64,000 nt of DNA from Alphaproteobacteria bacterium SS10 (GTDB lineage: Bacteria > Pseudomonadota > Alphaproteobacteria > TMED2). Positions 56,441-64,000 of the stretch are shown here, in pieces (the stretch's first letter is position 1; each line of letters begins with the position of its first letter). The translations under genes were made by a program, and so were the position numbers. Under the pieces are notes generated by a model. It was not told the DNA's origin and searched no databases. It worked only from the letters and a program-made list of their open reading frames with translations. Location: contig JAHCML010000006.1 of assembly GCA_019192455.1 (NCBI GenBank), positions 191,893-255,892 on the forward strand, written 5' to 3'.

Positions 56441-57754
56441 TTAGTAGCGATAGTGCTCTGGCTTGTAGGGGCCGTTTTCGGCGACGCCTAGATACTCGGC
56501 TTGCTCTTGGCTGAGCTTGGTCAGCTTGGCGCCAATTTTGTCGAGGTGCAGCATGGCGACCTTCTCGTCCAGCTTCTTCGGCAGGACATAGACCTGACGC
56601 TCATACTGGTCGTGGTTCTGCCAAAGCTCGATCTGGGCGAGCACCTGGTTGGTGAAGGACGCACTCATCACGAAGCTTGGGTGGCCAGTGGCGCAGCCCA
56701 GGTTCACGAGGCGGCCTTGGGCCAGGAGGATCATGCGCTTGCCATCGGGGAAGACAACCTCATCAACCTGTGGCTTTACCTCTTCCCAAACGAGGTTGTT
56801 CAGGCTCTCAACCTGAATCTCGTTATCGAAGTGGCCGATGTTACAAACGATCGCCCGGTCCTTCATCTCCCGCATGTGGTCGAGGGTGATGATGTCCTTG
56901 TTACCGGTGGCGGTGACGAAGATGTCGGCCTTAGGTGCCGCCTCTTCCATGGTCACGACCTCATAGCCTTCCATGGCAGCTTGCAGGGCGCAGATCGGGT
57001 CGATCTCAGTGACCATCACGCGGGCACCGGCCTGACGCAGGCTGTCGGCGGAGCCCTTACCAACATCACCGAAACCGGCGACGACGGCGACCTTACCGGC
57101 CATCATCACGTCGGTGGCACGGCGGATACCGTCAACCAGGCTCTCACGGCAGCCATAAAGGTTGTCGAATTTCGACTTGGTCACGCTGTCATTGACGTTA
57201 ATCGCAGGCACGCGCAGCTGGCCAGCCTTGGCCATCTCATAAAGGCGGTGCACGCCGGTGGTGGTTTCCTCGGAAACGCCCAGCACGTCGTCGAGCAGCT
57301 GTGGGTATTTGTCGTGCATCAGCTTGGTGAGGTCACCGCCATCATCAAGCAGCAGGTTTGGACGCCAGCCATCTGGACCAGCGATGGTTTGCTCAACCGC
57401 CCACCAGTATTCTTCCTCATCCATACCCTTCCAGGCAAAGACCGGGATGCCAGCAGCGGCGATAGCAGCGGCGGCGTGGTCTTGGGTTGAGAAGATGTTA
57501 CAGGAGGACCAGCGGATCTCAGCGCCCAGGGCAGCCAGGGTTTCGATCAGCACGGCGGTCTGAATGGTCATGTGCAGGCAGCCGGTGATGCGGGCACCTT
57601 TGAGTGGCTGCTCAGCGCCGAACTCTTCGCGCACAGCCATAAGGCCAGGCATCTCGGTTTCGGCGATGGCGATCTCACGACGACCGAAATCGGCGAGACC
57701 GATATCTTTAACTTTGTAATCGGTGAAGTCGGCTTGCATGGCGGGTGCTGACAT
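56441..57754 (-). CDS. ahcY: S-adenosylhomocysteine hydrolase
   Basis: This 437-residue enzyme hydrolyses S-adenosylhomocysteine to homocysteine and adenosine, sustaining methylation. The NAD-binding core is [19 protein letters not shown]; the N-terminal domain has [18 protein letters not shown] and [15 protein letters not shown]; and the C-terminus ends KPEHYRY, which reaches into the neighbouring subunit. It is shorter than forms with the extra loop found in some bacteria. The upstream 200 bases showed no riboswitch I could recognise. Confidence 0.98.
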   Translation of the reverse strand: MSAPAMQADFTDYKVKDIGLADFGRREIAIAETEMPGLMAVREEFGAEQPLKGARITGCLHMTIQTAVLIETLAALGAEIRWSSCNIFSTQDHAAAAIAAAGIPVFAWKGMDEEEYWWAVEQTIAGPDGWRPNLLLDDGGDLTKLMHDKYPQLLDDVLGVSEETTTGVHRLYEMAKAGQLRVPAINVNDSVTKSKFDNLYGCRESLVDGIRRATDVMMAGKVAVVAGFGDVGKGSADSLRQAGARVMVTEIDPICALQAAMEGYEVVTMEEAAPKADIFVTATGNKDIITLDHMREMKDRAIVCNIGHFDNEIQVESLNNLVWEEVKPQVDEVVFPDGKRMILLAQGRLVNLGCATGHPSFVMSASFTNQVLAQIELWQNHDQYERQVYVLPKKLDEKVAMLHLDKIGAKLTKLSQEQAEYLGVAENGPYKPEHYRY

Positions 57755-57965
57755 GGTGCTTCCTATGTGAGGCTCGGTTAATGGGGCGCCCTCAAAAGGC
57801 GATCACTAAATTCGTATTCCGCATCCGAAACGGTAGAGGTGACGGTGCGGATAGGTGGGGCTATAAATAGGGCGACGGCAAAGGGCAAGCAAAGGTGAAT
57901 TGCCGCATGGCCGAGACCCGGGCGCTGCAGGGCAGTCCTGGGGCAGGTTTTACGGCAAAGAACGT

Positions 57966-58244
57966 CTATTCATCCTCGCCAAATCGGCTTGTCACCAGGT
58001 TAATAAGGGCATCAACGGCGGCCCCTGCTTTCGCACCCTCGCCAGCAATCTCAATTTCGGTCCCCGGCCCGGCTGCCAGAACCAGCAAGCCCATGATGGA
58101 TTTGCCCGACACTTCGGTACCGGCCTTGGTCACGGTCACCTCAGCATCAAAGGTTTCCGCCAGTTTGACGAATTTGGCTGAGGCGCGGGCATGCAGGCCA
58201 CGCTGATTACAGATGGTGACGGTTTTTGAGATTTTGTCGGTCAT
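57966..58244 (-). CDS. ptsH: HPr, phosphocarrier protein of the PTS
   Basis: This 92-residue phosphocarrier has the active-site motif NQRGLHARASAKFVK and the regulatory-serine region GKSIMGLLVLAAGPG. The Ser follows the HPr-kinase-type pattern, although no hprK is visible here. With the EIIA-Man protein just upstream it forms the truncated regulatory PTS found in alphaproteobacteria, which controls rather than transports sugar. The start at 58244 gives the correct length; longer readings upstream overlap the EIIA gene in another frame. A six-base hairpin abuts its start codon. Confidence 0.94.
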   Translation of the reverse strand: MTDKISKTVTICNQRGLHARASAKFVKLAETFDAEVTVTKAGTEVSGKSIMGLLVLAAGPGTEIEIAGEGAKAGAAVDALINLVTSRFGEDE

Positions 58245-58266
58245 GGTGACGGGAACAAGCGTCACC
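58245..58266 (-). promoter_or_regulatory. Hairpin directly before the HPr start codon
   Basis: On the minus strand GGTGAC (58266-58261) and GTCACC (58250-58245) form a six-base stem with a ten-base loop, ending directly at the ATG of ptsH. No clear Shine-Dalgarno sequence is visible, so the hairpin could set the translation rate of HPr relative to EIIA. This is a structural observation only. Confidence 0.3.
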
Positions 58267-58278
58267 AGGCCCCAAAAA

Positions 58279-58698
58279 TCAAGTGGCGTCCTGCAAGAGG
58301 CTGGACGCCACGCTGATGTATTTACGGGCAGAGTCGCAGGCGGCGGCCACGGCTTTCGGCAATGTCTCGGTGGTTCGGACACTGGCCAGCTTGACCAACA
58401 TGGGCAAATTCACCCCGGCGATCACCTCAACCTTGGCGCCGGTTCTGGCCCCAACATCCATAATTGAGATGGCTAGATTCGAGGGCGTGCCGCCGAACAT
58501 ATCGGTGCAGACAATAACCCCGTCGCCGGTATCCACATCCGAGGCGGCCTCGATAATGTCCTGGCGCCGCTGCTCCATATCATCATCGGCGCCGATTGAG
58601 ATGGCACGCACCGCCTCCTGGGGGCCGACCACATGCTCCATCGCGGCAATCATCTCAGCGGCCATACGGCCGTGGGTGACAACAACAAGTCCGATCAT
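58279..58698 (-). CDS. PTS EIIA component, mannose/fructose type
   Basis: This 139-residue cytoplasmic protein begins MIGLVVVTHGRMAAEMIAAM, with the phosphorylated His in VVTHG (about residue 9), and has IVCTDMFGGTPSNLAISIM typical of EIIA-Man. With no EIIB, EIIC or EIID nearby it cannot transport sugar and is probably a regulatory phosphate acceptor from HPr. The start at 58698 is the one that gives a complete domain. HPr follows 34 bases downstream. Confidence 0.93.
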   Translation of the reverse strand: MIGLVVVTHGRMAAEMIAAMEHVVGPQEAVRAISIGADDDMEQRRQDIIEAASDVDTGDGVIVCTDMFGGTPSNLAISIMDVGARTGAKVEVIAGVNLPMLVKLASVRTTETLPKAVAAACDSARKYISVASSLLQDAT

Positions 58699-58795
58699 TT
58701 GTCTCGATGTTCCCCTAATCGACACGGCGAAATAAGTGCCGCAGCCGCATAGTGCCGCAATTGTGCAGAGCAGCAAAGCGAGAACCGTAAAGTAA

Positions 58796-60055
58796 CTAGT
58801 CGATCTGACCGATCAGATGCTTGGCTTGCACAAGCGTGGCCTCTCGGCCCGGCGCCCGCCCCGCATCAAACCACCACATTTCCAGGGCCTTCAGCACTTC
58901 ACCTAGCTTCGGCCCGGGTGCCAGTCCCAGCGCTTGAAGGTCCTGCCCATTCACGGGCAGTTCAACCGGCTGCCACGTACTTGCTGCTGCCAGGACACCA
59001 TCAAGGTCACTACTTGGGCTGCGACCAGTGGCGAAATCCAGCCAGGCACGATCCGTCACGGCCTGAACACCCAAACGGTGCATCGCCAACTCAAGATTAT
59101 CCGGCATATCGCGGAGCATGATGGTCAAGCGGCGGCGATCGGCATTGGAAAGCTTCAGGTGATCCGCCACCTGATCACGAACACCCTCATCCCCAGGCAA
59201 TGAAATACCAAGGCACAACACGGCATCGGTGACTGGGAATGCATCATGCCCATCGGCCGCCGCGAGGCATTCCGCCGACAACTCAACTGGCAGGGCATGC
59301 TTTAGAATACCGGTACCGGCCATCAGGGCGATCAGGCTCGCCCCCGATGCCTGGCCCAGAATGCGGAATAGCTCTTCCCGGATCCGCTCCCCCGACAAGT
59401 GTTCGATTAATGCGGCCTGGCCGATGCAGGCTTCCATCGCGGCAACATCGGGGGCACCGGCAGCAAACCGACCGTGGAACCGGAAGAACCTAAGGATGCG
59501 CAAATGATCCTCGGCAATTCGCTGGCTGGCCTCACCAATGAACCGGACACGACCCGCCTTAAGGTCGGCCTGACCATTGGTCCAATCCTCTAAAACGCCG
59601 TCACGGGTGGCGTTCAGGGCATTAATTGTGAAGTCGCGCCGCGCCGCATCCTCCCGCCAAGATTGGCTGAACGCGACCTCGGCATGGCGGCCATCGGTAC
59701 TGACATCACGGCGGAGGGTCGTGATCTCGACCGTGCCGCCGCCCTGCTCTTTCTGGGCCAGGGCGGTTATGGTCCCATGCTCAATTCCGGTTGGGATAGC
59801 CTTCAGCCCGGCGGCCTCAAGCAACTTGATAACGCCTTCGGGTTCAACCGCCGTTGCCAGATCGATATCGCTGGGTTCCTGGCCCAGCACGGCGTCGCGG
59901 ACGCAGCCGCCGACAAACCGTGCCTCAGCCCCTGCCGCCGCAAAGGCATCAAAGACGGCAATAACATGCCCAGCAGTTGCCCAGCCCGGCAGATCAATAG
60001 ACCCGGTAAGCGGCTCGGTTAGCAGGCGATCATTTGGTAGGGGGTCAGAGGGCAC
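58796..60055 (-). CDS. CCA tRNA nucleotidyltransferase / poly(A) polymerase family
   Basis: This 419-residue nucleotidyltransferase has the class II head FVGGCVRDAVLGQEPSDIDL, with the paired metal-binding aspartates in DID, the template motif EDHLRILRFFRFHGRFA, and ARRDFTINAL. It should add or repair CCA at tRNA 3' ends; separation from poly(A) polymerase is not certain from sequence alone, but in alphaproteobacteria this type usually acts as the CCA enzyme. The tRNA in this window already encodes CCA. It lies 18 bases after the small secreted protein gene and may be co-transcribed with the Nudix gene. Confidence 0.9.
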   Translation of the reverse strand: MPSDPLPNDRLLTEPLTGSIDLPGWATAGHVIAVFDAFAAAGAEARFVGGCVRDAVLGQEPSDIDLATAVEPEGVIKLLEAAGLKAIPTGIEHGTITALAQKEQGGGTVEITTLRRDVSTDGRHAEVAFSQSWREDAARRDFTINALNATRDGVLEDWTNGQADLKAGRVRFIGEASQRIAEDHLRILRFFRFHGRFAAGAPDVAAMEACIGQAALIEHLSGERIREELFRILGQASGASLIALMAGTGILKHALPVELSAECLAAADGHDAFPVTDAVLCLGISLPGDEGVRDQVADHLKLSNADRRRLTIMLRDMPDNLELAMHRLGVQAVTDRAWLDFATGRSPSSDLDGVLAAASTWQPVELPVNGQDLQALGLAPGPKLGEVLKALEMWWFDAGRAPGREATLVQAKHLIGQID

Positions 60056-60073
60056 GCGCCGTAATCCGTCGGA

Positions 60074-60448
60074 TTAGTTTTGGCACTGATACATCTGCTC
60101 AAACGCCTGAACGATTGAGATGATCGGCGGACCGACAATCATGAACGGGTTAGCCTGCCCCCACTCGAGGTAAGCCATGCGGGCCTGATCGGCACTGACG
60201 AATAATGGCGGGCAGAACAACGGGGGGGTCTGGCCCATCCGCACGGCATGGCGCTGCATGTCGATGATGCCACCCAGATAGTTCATGCAGCGATCACGGC
60301 CCGGGCCTGAACCCTGCTGGCAATCAAACTGGAATTGCTGCGCCTGATAGGTCGGCGGCGGTGGTAGTTGCTGTGCCGAGGCTGGGTTGGGGCCGAGCAG
60401 CGTTATCGCGCTGACAGCAAAACCGAGGGCCAATAGAAATCTAATCAT
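60074..60448 (-). CDS. Small exported protein resembling Rap1a/Tai immunity proteins
   Basis: This 124-residue protein has a clean signal peptide (residues 1-25, cleavage near ASA-QQ). The mature part shows the pattern C-x8-C-x2-Y-L-x-G-I, then FCPP, an SADQARMAYLEW helix, NPF and a final YQCQN, four cysteines in all. This resembles the Rap1a/Tai family, periplasmic immunity proteins that protect against type VI amidases, though the same fold pattern occurs in unrelated housekeeping contexts. No amidase toxin or type VI genes are present nearby. Confidence 0.5.
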   Translation of the reverse strand: MIRFLLALGFAVSAITLLGPNPASAQQLPPPPTYQAQQFQFDCQQGSGPGRDRCMNYLGGIIDMQRHAVRMGQTPPLFCPPLFVSADQARMAYLEWGQANPFMIVGPPIISIVQAFEQMYQCQN

Positions 60449-60494
60449 TACCGGTTACTCTCTCACCTGCCAGCGCCTGCCCATCGCTTGGGCG

Positions 60495-61085
60495 TCAGGA
60501 TGCGCTGCCGACCACCGTGCATAGGTTTCTTAGCATTGCGGCGGTGGCCCCCCAAATAAAACGACCGTCATAGGGGACAGCATAGAAGGCGCGGTGCCTA
60601 CCATCCACAACCCGGTCATGGCGCTCAAAATTCGCCGCATCCAGGAAGAAGGGCAGTGGCACCTCAAAGATTTCGGCAACCTCGCTGGGATCGGCCTTTA
60701 ACGGCCCTGGATCTTCAATCAGGCCAATCACCGGTGTGATCCGGTAGCGGGTGATGGTGCGGTACTGATCAAGCTCACCAATCGTTTCAACCCGGCTGGG
60801 CTGCAGCGCGATCTCCTCCTCCGCCTCTCGCAACGCGGCGGCGAGGGGGGAGGCATCATCGGCATCAACACGACCACCAGGAAAACTGATCTGTCCAGCA
60901 TGGTGGGTTAGATCGCTGGTCCGCTGGGTTAGGATCACGGTCCACCCCTCAGACCGGTTGACTAGCGGCACCAAAACACCCGCCGGTTTTAGCACCGGCC
61001 CCTCGGCATGTTCGGCCAATGGTCTCGGCTGATAATCGGCAAAGATGCGGCGGAGGTTGTGGTGGTCGAGAGTTGATAAATCCAT
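60495..61085 (-). CDS. Nudix hydrolase, probable CoA pyrophosphatase
   Basis: This 196-residue hydrolase has a Nudix box of the form G-x5-E-x7-R-E-x2-E-E, seen as GRVDADDASPLAAALREAEE. The upstream segment ILTQRTSDLTHHAGQISFPG is the family mark of CoA/NADH-type pyrophosphatases (NudL-like). It likely trims CoA derivatives. It overlaps nothing and lies 11 bases after the DUF1285 gene on the same strand. Confidence 0.88.
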   Translation of the reverse strand: MDLSTLDHHNLRRIFADYQPRPLAEHAEGPVLKPAGVLVPLVNRSEGWTVILTQRTSDLTHHAGQISFPGGRVDADDASPLAAALREAEEEIALQPSRVETIGELDQYRTITRYRITPVIGLIEDPGPLKADPSEVAEIFEVPLPFFLDAANFERHDRVVDGRHRAFYAVPYDGRFIWGATAAMLRNLCTVVGSAS

Positions 61086-61096
61086 GGCGGTCGCGA

Positions 61097-61672
61097 CTAA
61101 CCCTCACCCGCTAGGGCATCAACCTCACCGAGGGCATAGAACTCACCACTGCTCATCACGCCGAGCAGTGTCTTGCCATCGACCTCTCGCATCTCGCCAA
61201 TCTCAGCCAGCTGATAATAGACCGCGCGATTAATCAGGGCGGACAACCCACGATCCATGGCGATGTAAGGTGTTGGCTCGCCCGTCACTGGGCTGGCGGC
61301 CACGGTGATCGGGTAATCGGTGCCAGCCGTGACCTCTTGGTCCAGATTGGTGCGGAAGGTTAGCTCCTGATCGGCACCGCTGCCGGTGACCGACACCTCA
61401 ACAGCGAGGAACGGGGCATCCTCAACCTCAACCACGCCACGTTCAGCCGGTGTTTCAAGCCAGTACTGGCCATCCTCAAGGCGCTTCAACACGGTAGAAA
61501 ACAGCTTCACCAGCTTCATGCGGCGCATCGGACGGCCCTGATGAAACCATGTCCCATCGCGCGCAATTCGGATGTGATACTCGCGCGGCTGGGGCTTGCC
61601 GTTCACCTTACCGGCGGGCTTCTGCCCTTGTTCTCCGCCACTCTCAGACGGTTTTAACTCTTGGTCACCCAT
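61097..61672 (-). CDS. DUF1285 protein
   Basis: This is a cytoplasmic protein of about 191 residues. After a lysine/glutamate-rich N-terminus it shows IRIARDGTWFHQGRPMRRMK and LFSTVLKRLEDGQYWLETPAERG, the characteristic blocks of DUF1285. Function is unknown. The start is taken at 61672; an in-frame start at 61729 would add 19 residues. It is divergent from the MoxR gene and starts a likely DUF1285-Nudix-CCA enzyme operon, an order seen in many alphaproteobacteria. Confidence 0.85.
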   Translation of the reverse strand: MGDQELKPSESGGEQGQKPAGKVNGKPQPREYHIRIARDGTWFHQGRPMRRMKLVKLFSTVLKRLEDGQYWLETPAERGVVEVEDAPFLAVEVSVTGSGADQELTFRTNLDQEVTAGTDYPITVAASPVTGEPTPYIAMDRGLSALINRAVYYQLAEIGEMREVDGKTLLGVMSSGEFYALGEVDALAGEG

Positions 61673-61810
61673 GCCGTGTTTTCTTAGGTCCTGCTGCTCA
61701 CTCTTTAGTGAGGCAGGATGACTGCCCAATTCTCATCCGAAACAGTTGCTAAGCATGTTAGCCTGCAAATCTATATAGGACGACTAACAGCAAAAGTGGA
61801 TTGGTGAGTA

Positions 61811-62908
61811 ATGGGTATTGGAATGGGCTTTGCTGACATTTCGAGTGTTGCATCCGGTATTGGGCGCAGCCGACAGCCGCTGAAATCCCCGTCGGATGCC
61901 GGCACCGCCACGAAACCGGAAGAGATGACCGCCAATCAAATCGCAGATGAGGCCACCCGCCTTGGCGCGGTTTTGGGGGCTGCCCGTGAACAGGTGGGTA
62001 AAGTTATCTTCGGCCAGCGTGATGTGGTCGACCTGTCCCTCATCAGCATTCTGGCCGGTGGCCATGTCCTGCTTCTGGGCGTGCCTGGCCTGGCAAAAAC
62101 CCGGTTGGTTGAAACACTGGGCGCTGTACTGCACCTGGATTATCGCCGGGTTCAATGTACGCCAGACCTAATGCCCGCAGACATTTTGGGTTCTGAAGTC
62201 TTAGAGGAGACCAAGGGCGGTAAGCGTGAGTTCCGCTTTATCAAAGGCCCAATTTTCACCCAGCTGCTAATGGCGGATGAGATTAACCGCGCCAGCCCAC
62301 GCACCCAATCAGCACTGCTGCAGGCGATGCAGGAGAATAACGTCTCTGTTGCTGGTCATACCTACGACTTGCCGCAGCCCTTTTACGTGCTCGCGACCCA
62401 AAACCCGCTTGAGCAAGAGGGGACCTACCCACTACCGGAAGCTCAGCTCGACCGCTTCTTAATGCAGATCAATGTGGATTACCCGGACCGGGAAGCTGAG
62501 CGTGAGATGCTGCTCGCGACCACTGGTACGGCAAGCCAGACAGCGGCAGCCAGCCTGACCGAGGCGGATTTGATCACCGCGCGCCATGTGGTTCGCGCCC
62601 TGCCGGTGGGCGAGCAAATTGTTGAGGCAATCCTGGATCTGGTCCGCAGTGGCCGCCCGGAGGAGAGTGCCCTCGCCGAGGTGCAAAAGCATGTGGCATG
62701 GGGCCCTGGCCCCCGCGCTAGCCAGGCGCTGATGCTTGCCTGCCGTGCCAAGGCTCTGCTTGAGGGGCGCCTGTCCCCATCCATGGATGATGTGGCGGCG
62801 TTGGCGCGACCCGTCCTGCAGCACCGTATGGCGCTTAGCTTTGGTGCCCGGGCTGACGGTATTGTGCTTGATGATGTGATCGGCCGAATGGTCGAAGCCG
62901 TCGCTTAA
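61811..62908 (+). CDS. MoxR-family AAA+ ATPase
   Basis: This 365-residue chaperone-like ATPase has Walker A GVPGLAKTRLVE, Walker B LLMADEINRASPRTQSALLQ and sensor sequence ATQNPLEQEGTYPLPEAQLDRF. A MoxR C-terminal lid follows. It is the first gene of a MoxR-DUF58-BatA operon, a widespread arrangement thought to assemble or activate metalloproteins and VWA-domain membrane proteins. The first 40 or so residues are unusual, serine-rich and probably disordered. The ribosome site GGTGAG lies six bases before the ATG. Confidence 0.93.
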   Translation: MGIGMGFADISSVASGIGRSRQPLKSPSDAGTATKPEEMTANQIADEATRLGAVLGAAREQVGKVIFGQRDVVDLSLISILAGGHVLLLGVPGLAKTRLVETLGAVLHLDYRRVQCTPDLMPADILGSEVLEETKGGKREFRFIKGPIFTQLLMADEINRASPRTQSALLQAMQENNVSVAGHTYDLPQPFYVLATQNPLEQEGTYPLPEAQLDRFLMQINVDYPDREAEREMLLATTGTASQTAAASLTEADLITARHVVRALPVGEQIVEAILDLVRSGRPEESALAEVQKHVAWGPGPRASQALMLACRAKALLEGRLSPSMDDVAALARPVLQHRMALSFGARADGIVLDDVIGRMVEAVA

Positions 62909-62941
62909 GGGTCGCGAAACCAGAACTGCTTCACAGAGTTT

Positions 62942-63919
62942 ATGAGCGCCCCAAGCCAACAGAACGAGAGTAAGCCCAAGGCAAAGCTGCCCGCTGGTCG
63001 GCGGGTGCTGAACCGTGCGGCTGGCTTGGCCGAGCCGCTGCCATCGCTCTTGCTTGAGGCACAGCGCATTGCCGAGACAGTGCGCCAGGGTCTGCATGGC
63101 CGCCGCCGTCCGGGCGCTGGCGAAACCTTCTGGCAGTTCCGTGACTACCAGCAGCATGACGGCACCCAGCGGATCGATTGGCGCCAATCCGCCAAGGGTG
63201 AGCGGCTCTATGTGCGTGATGCGGAGTGGGAAGCAGCGCAGACAGCGTATCTTTGGACCGACCGATCCGCCTCCATGGTGTTCAGATCATCGAAGAACCT
63301 ACCAACCAAACGCATGCGGGGCATGGTTCTGTTGCTTGCCACGTCGACACTGCTTGTCCGTCATGATGAGCGGGTAGCGTTGATGAGCCGGTTTGACCGA
63401 ACCAAACCGGCCGCCGGTCGGGGTGGATTGATCAACCTTGCGAATGCGCTGATCCCAGCTGAAGGGGAGGATGAGCCTGACCGCAACGACGATAACCCCT
63501 ATGGCAACCTGCCACCGGCCCACCCACTGCCGCGCCACGCGCAGACGGTGTGGTTCGGCGATTTTCAGGCACCGCTTGAAGATATTCAGTCGGCCATTGC
63601 CCCCCTGGTCAATAGCGGGGTAAAGGGCCATTTAGTTCAGATATTTGACCCGGCCGAGGAGCAGTTGCCCTATCGCGGCCGAACCCGCTTCAAAGACCTG
63701 GAAAGTGGCGACCGCTTGATCGTGCCTAGGGTTGAGACCATCCGCGACATCTATCATGAGCGCCTGGAAGCCCATCGTGCGGGGCTTAATGCCCTCGCCC
63801 GCAACGCTGGCTGGGGTTTGACCCTGCACCGCACGGATCAATCGGCCCAATCTTGCCTGATGAGCCTATACACCGCCCTGGCCGAGGGTGGCACGCTGCC
63901 CGGTGAGGTGGCGCGATGA
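62942..63919 (+). CDS. DUF58 (VWA-like) protein
   Basis: This 325-residue protein has the DUF58 signature GAGETFWQFRDYQQHDGTQR followed by IDWRQSAKGERLYVRDAEWE (about residues 58-97), then a VWA-like core beginning with WTDRSASMVF. No membrane helix is obvious, in contrast to many relatives. It overlaps the next gene by four bases (ATGA), so DUF58 and the BatA-like protein are translated together and probably act in one complex with MoxR. Confidence 0.92.
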   Translation: MSAPSQQNESKPKAKLPAGRRVLNRAAGLAEPLPSLLLEAQRIAETVRQGLHGRRRPGAGETFWQFRDYQQHDGTQRIDWRQSAKGERLYVRDAEWEAAQTAYLWTDRSASMVFRSSKNLPTKRMRGMVLLLATSTLLVRHDERVALMSRFDRTKPAAGRGGLINLANALIPAEGEDEPDRNDDNPYGNLPPAHPLPRHAQTVWFGDFQAPLEDIQSAIAPLVNSGVKGHLVQIFDPAEEQLPYRGRTRFKDLESGDRLIVPRVETIRDIYHERLEAHRAGLNALARNAGWGLTLHRTDQSAQSCLMSLYTALAEGGTLPGEVAR

Positions 63920-64000
63920 TTGAGGCGTTCGGCACCACCATCGCCTTTGGTGCGCCCTGGGCCCTTGCTGGCCTCTTGCTGCTGCCTGTTTTGTGGTGGG
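63916..64000 (+). CDS. BatA/DUF4159-type membrane protein, N-terminal start only
   Basis: Only 28 codons are visible: a start overlapping DUF58, then IAFGAPWALAGLLLLPVLWW, a hydrophobic helix of the kind that opens BatA and DUF4159 proteins (first of a paired membrane segment). The rest lies past the window end. Position after MoxR and DUF58 supports the call. Confidence 0.75.
   Translation, partial: MIEAFGTTIAFGAPWALAGLLLLPVLWW

Noticed and set aside
56501-57490. 329-codon plus-strand frame opposite ahcY
   Set aside because: It is the antisense reflection of a highly conserved, GC-rich gene; the sequence has no family features.
57755-57965. Possible S-adenosylhomocysteine riboswitch upstream of ahcY
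   Set aside because: I looked for the conserved SAH-riboswitch core on the minus strand and could not fit it; only a weak ATCCG/CGGAT repeat is present.

Overview
The window reads as chromosomal DNA from an alphaproteobacterium, probably a marine or salt-adapted relative of the Rhodospirillales. The AddAB repair pair, the tsaE-amgK-murU-addB-addA-trxA order, the orphan HPr/EIIA-Man PTS proteins and the DUF1285/MoxR/DUF58 block are typical of that class. A complete Na+-pumping NADH:quinone reductase operon and a long AcnB-type aconitase are less common there and fit a sodium-rich habitat. The taxonomic placement is inference from gene content. GC is moderately high and even, apart from an AT-rich stretch at about 28.05-28.52 kb. 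I see no insertion sequence, phage, CRISPR array or rRNA; there is one tRNA.

Layout. 0-5.1 kb: the tail of an OxyR-type regulator, a siderophore-interacting flavin reductase, a PepSY/response-regulator/sensor-kinase operon, and a shrunken relative of animal-type haem peroxidases. 5.2-8.7 kb: a molybdopterin oxidoreductase (FdhF/YdeP family) with an extended FdhD. 8.7-16.2 kb: nqrABCDEF on the minus strand, with apbE and nqrM diverging from it. 16.2-21.7 kb: small membrane and CBS proteins, a PlsC acyltransferase and acnB. 22-28.1 kb: a receptor-less chemotaxis-like signalling operon (response regulator, CheX, FIST, CheA-like kinase) facing a GAF/PAS hybrid kinase. 28.5-30.5 kb: a BASS transporter, a sulfotransferase and tRNA-Ser(CGA). 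30.6-40.1 kb: rplU-rpmA-obgE-proB and neighbours, then pepN. 40.1-45.3 kb: a hybrid kinase that has lost its phosphorylation sites and a three-gene HNH-nuclease/SUKH operon. 45.6-55.3 kb: trxA, addAB, the cell-wall recycling pair murU/amgK, and tsaE. 55.4-64 kb: a ferredoxin-NADP reductase, ahcY, HPr and EIIA-Man, a CCA-adding enzyme, a Rap1a/Tai-like secreted protein, a Nudix hydrolase, DUF1285, and the start of a MoxR-DUF58-BatA operon.

How the genes work together. The NQR block carries its subunits, the flavin transferase that attaches FMN to NqrB and NqrC, and the NqrM maturation factor. FdhD serves the molybdoenzyme beside it. Matching tandem CTGAAC-N5-CTGAAC sites lie before the two-component operon and before the peroxidase-like gene, so that gene is probably a target of the system. 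The strongest candidates for undescribed biology are the HNH/HNH/SUKH operon, in which one nuclease copy has lost all its catalytic histidines; the haem-ligand-less peroxidase-like protein under apparent two-component control; and the FIST/CheX/CheA-like cytoplasmic signalling operon.
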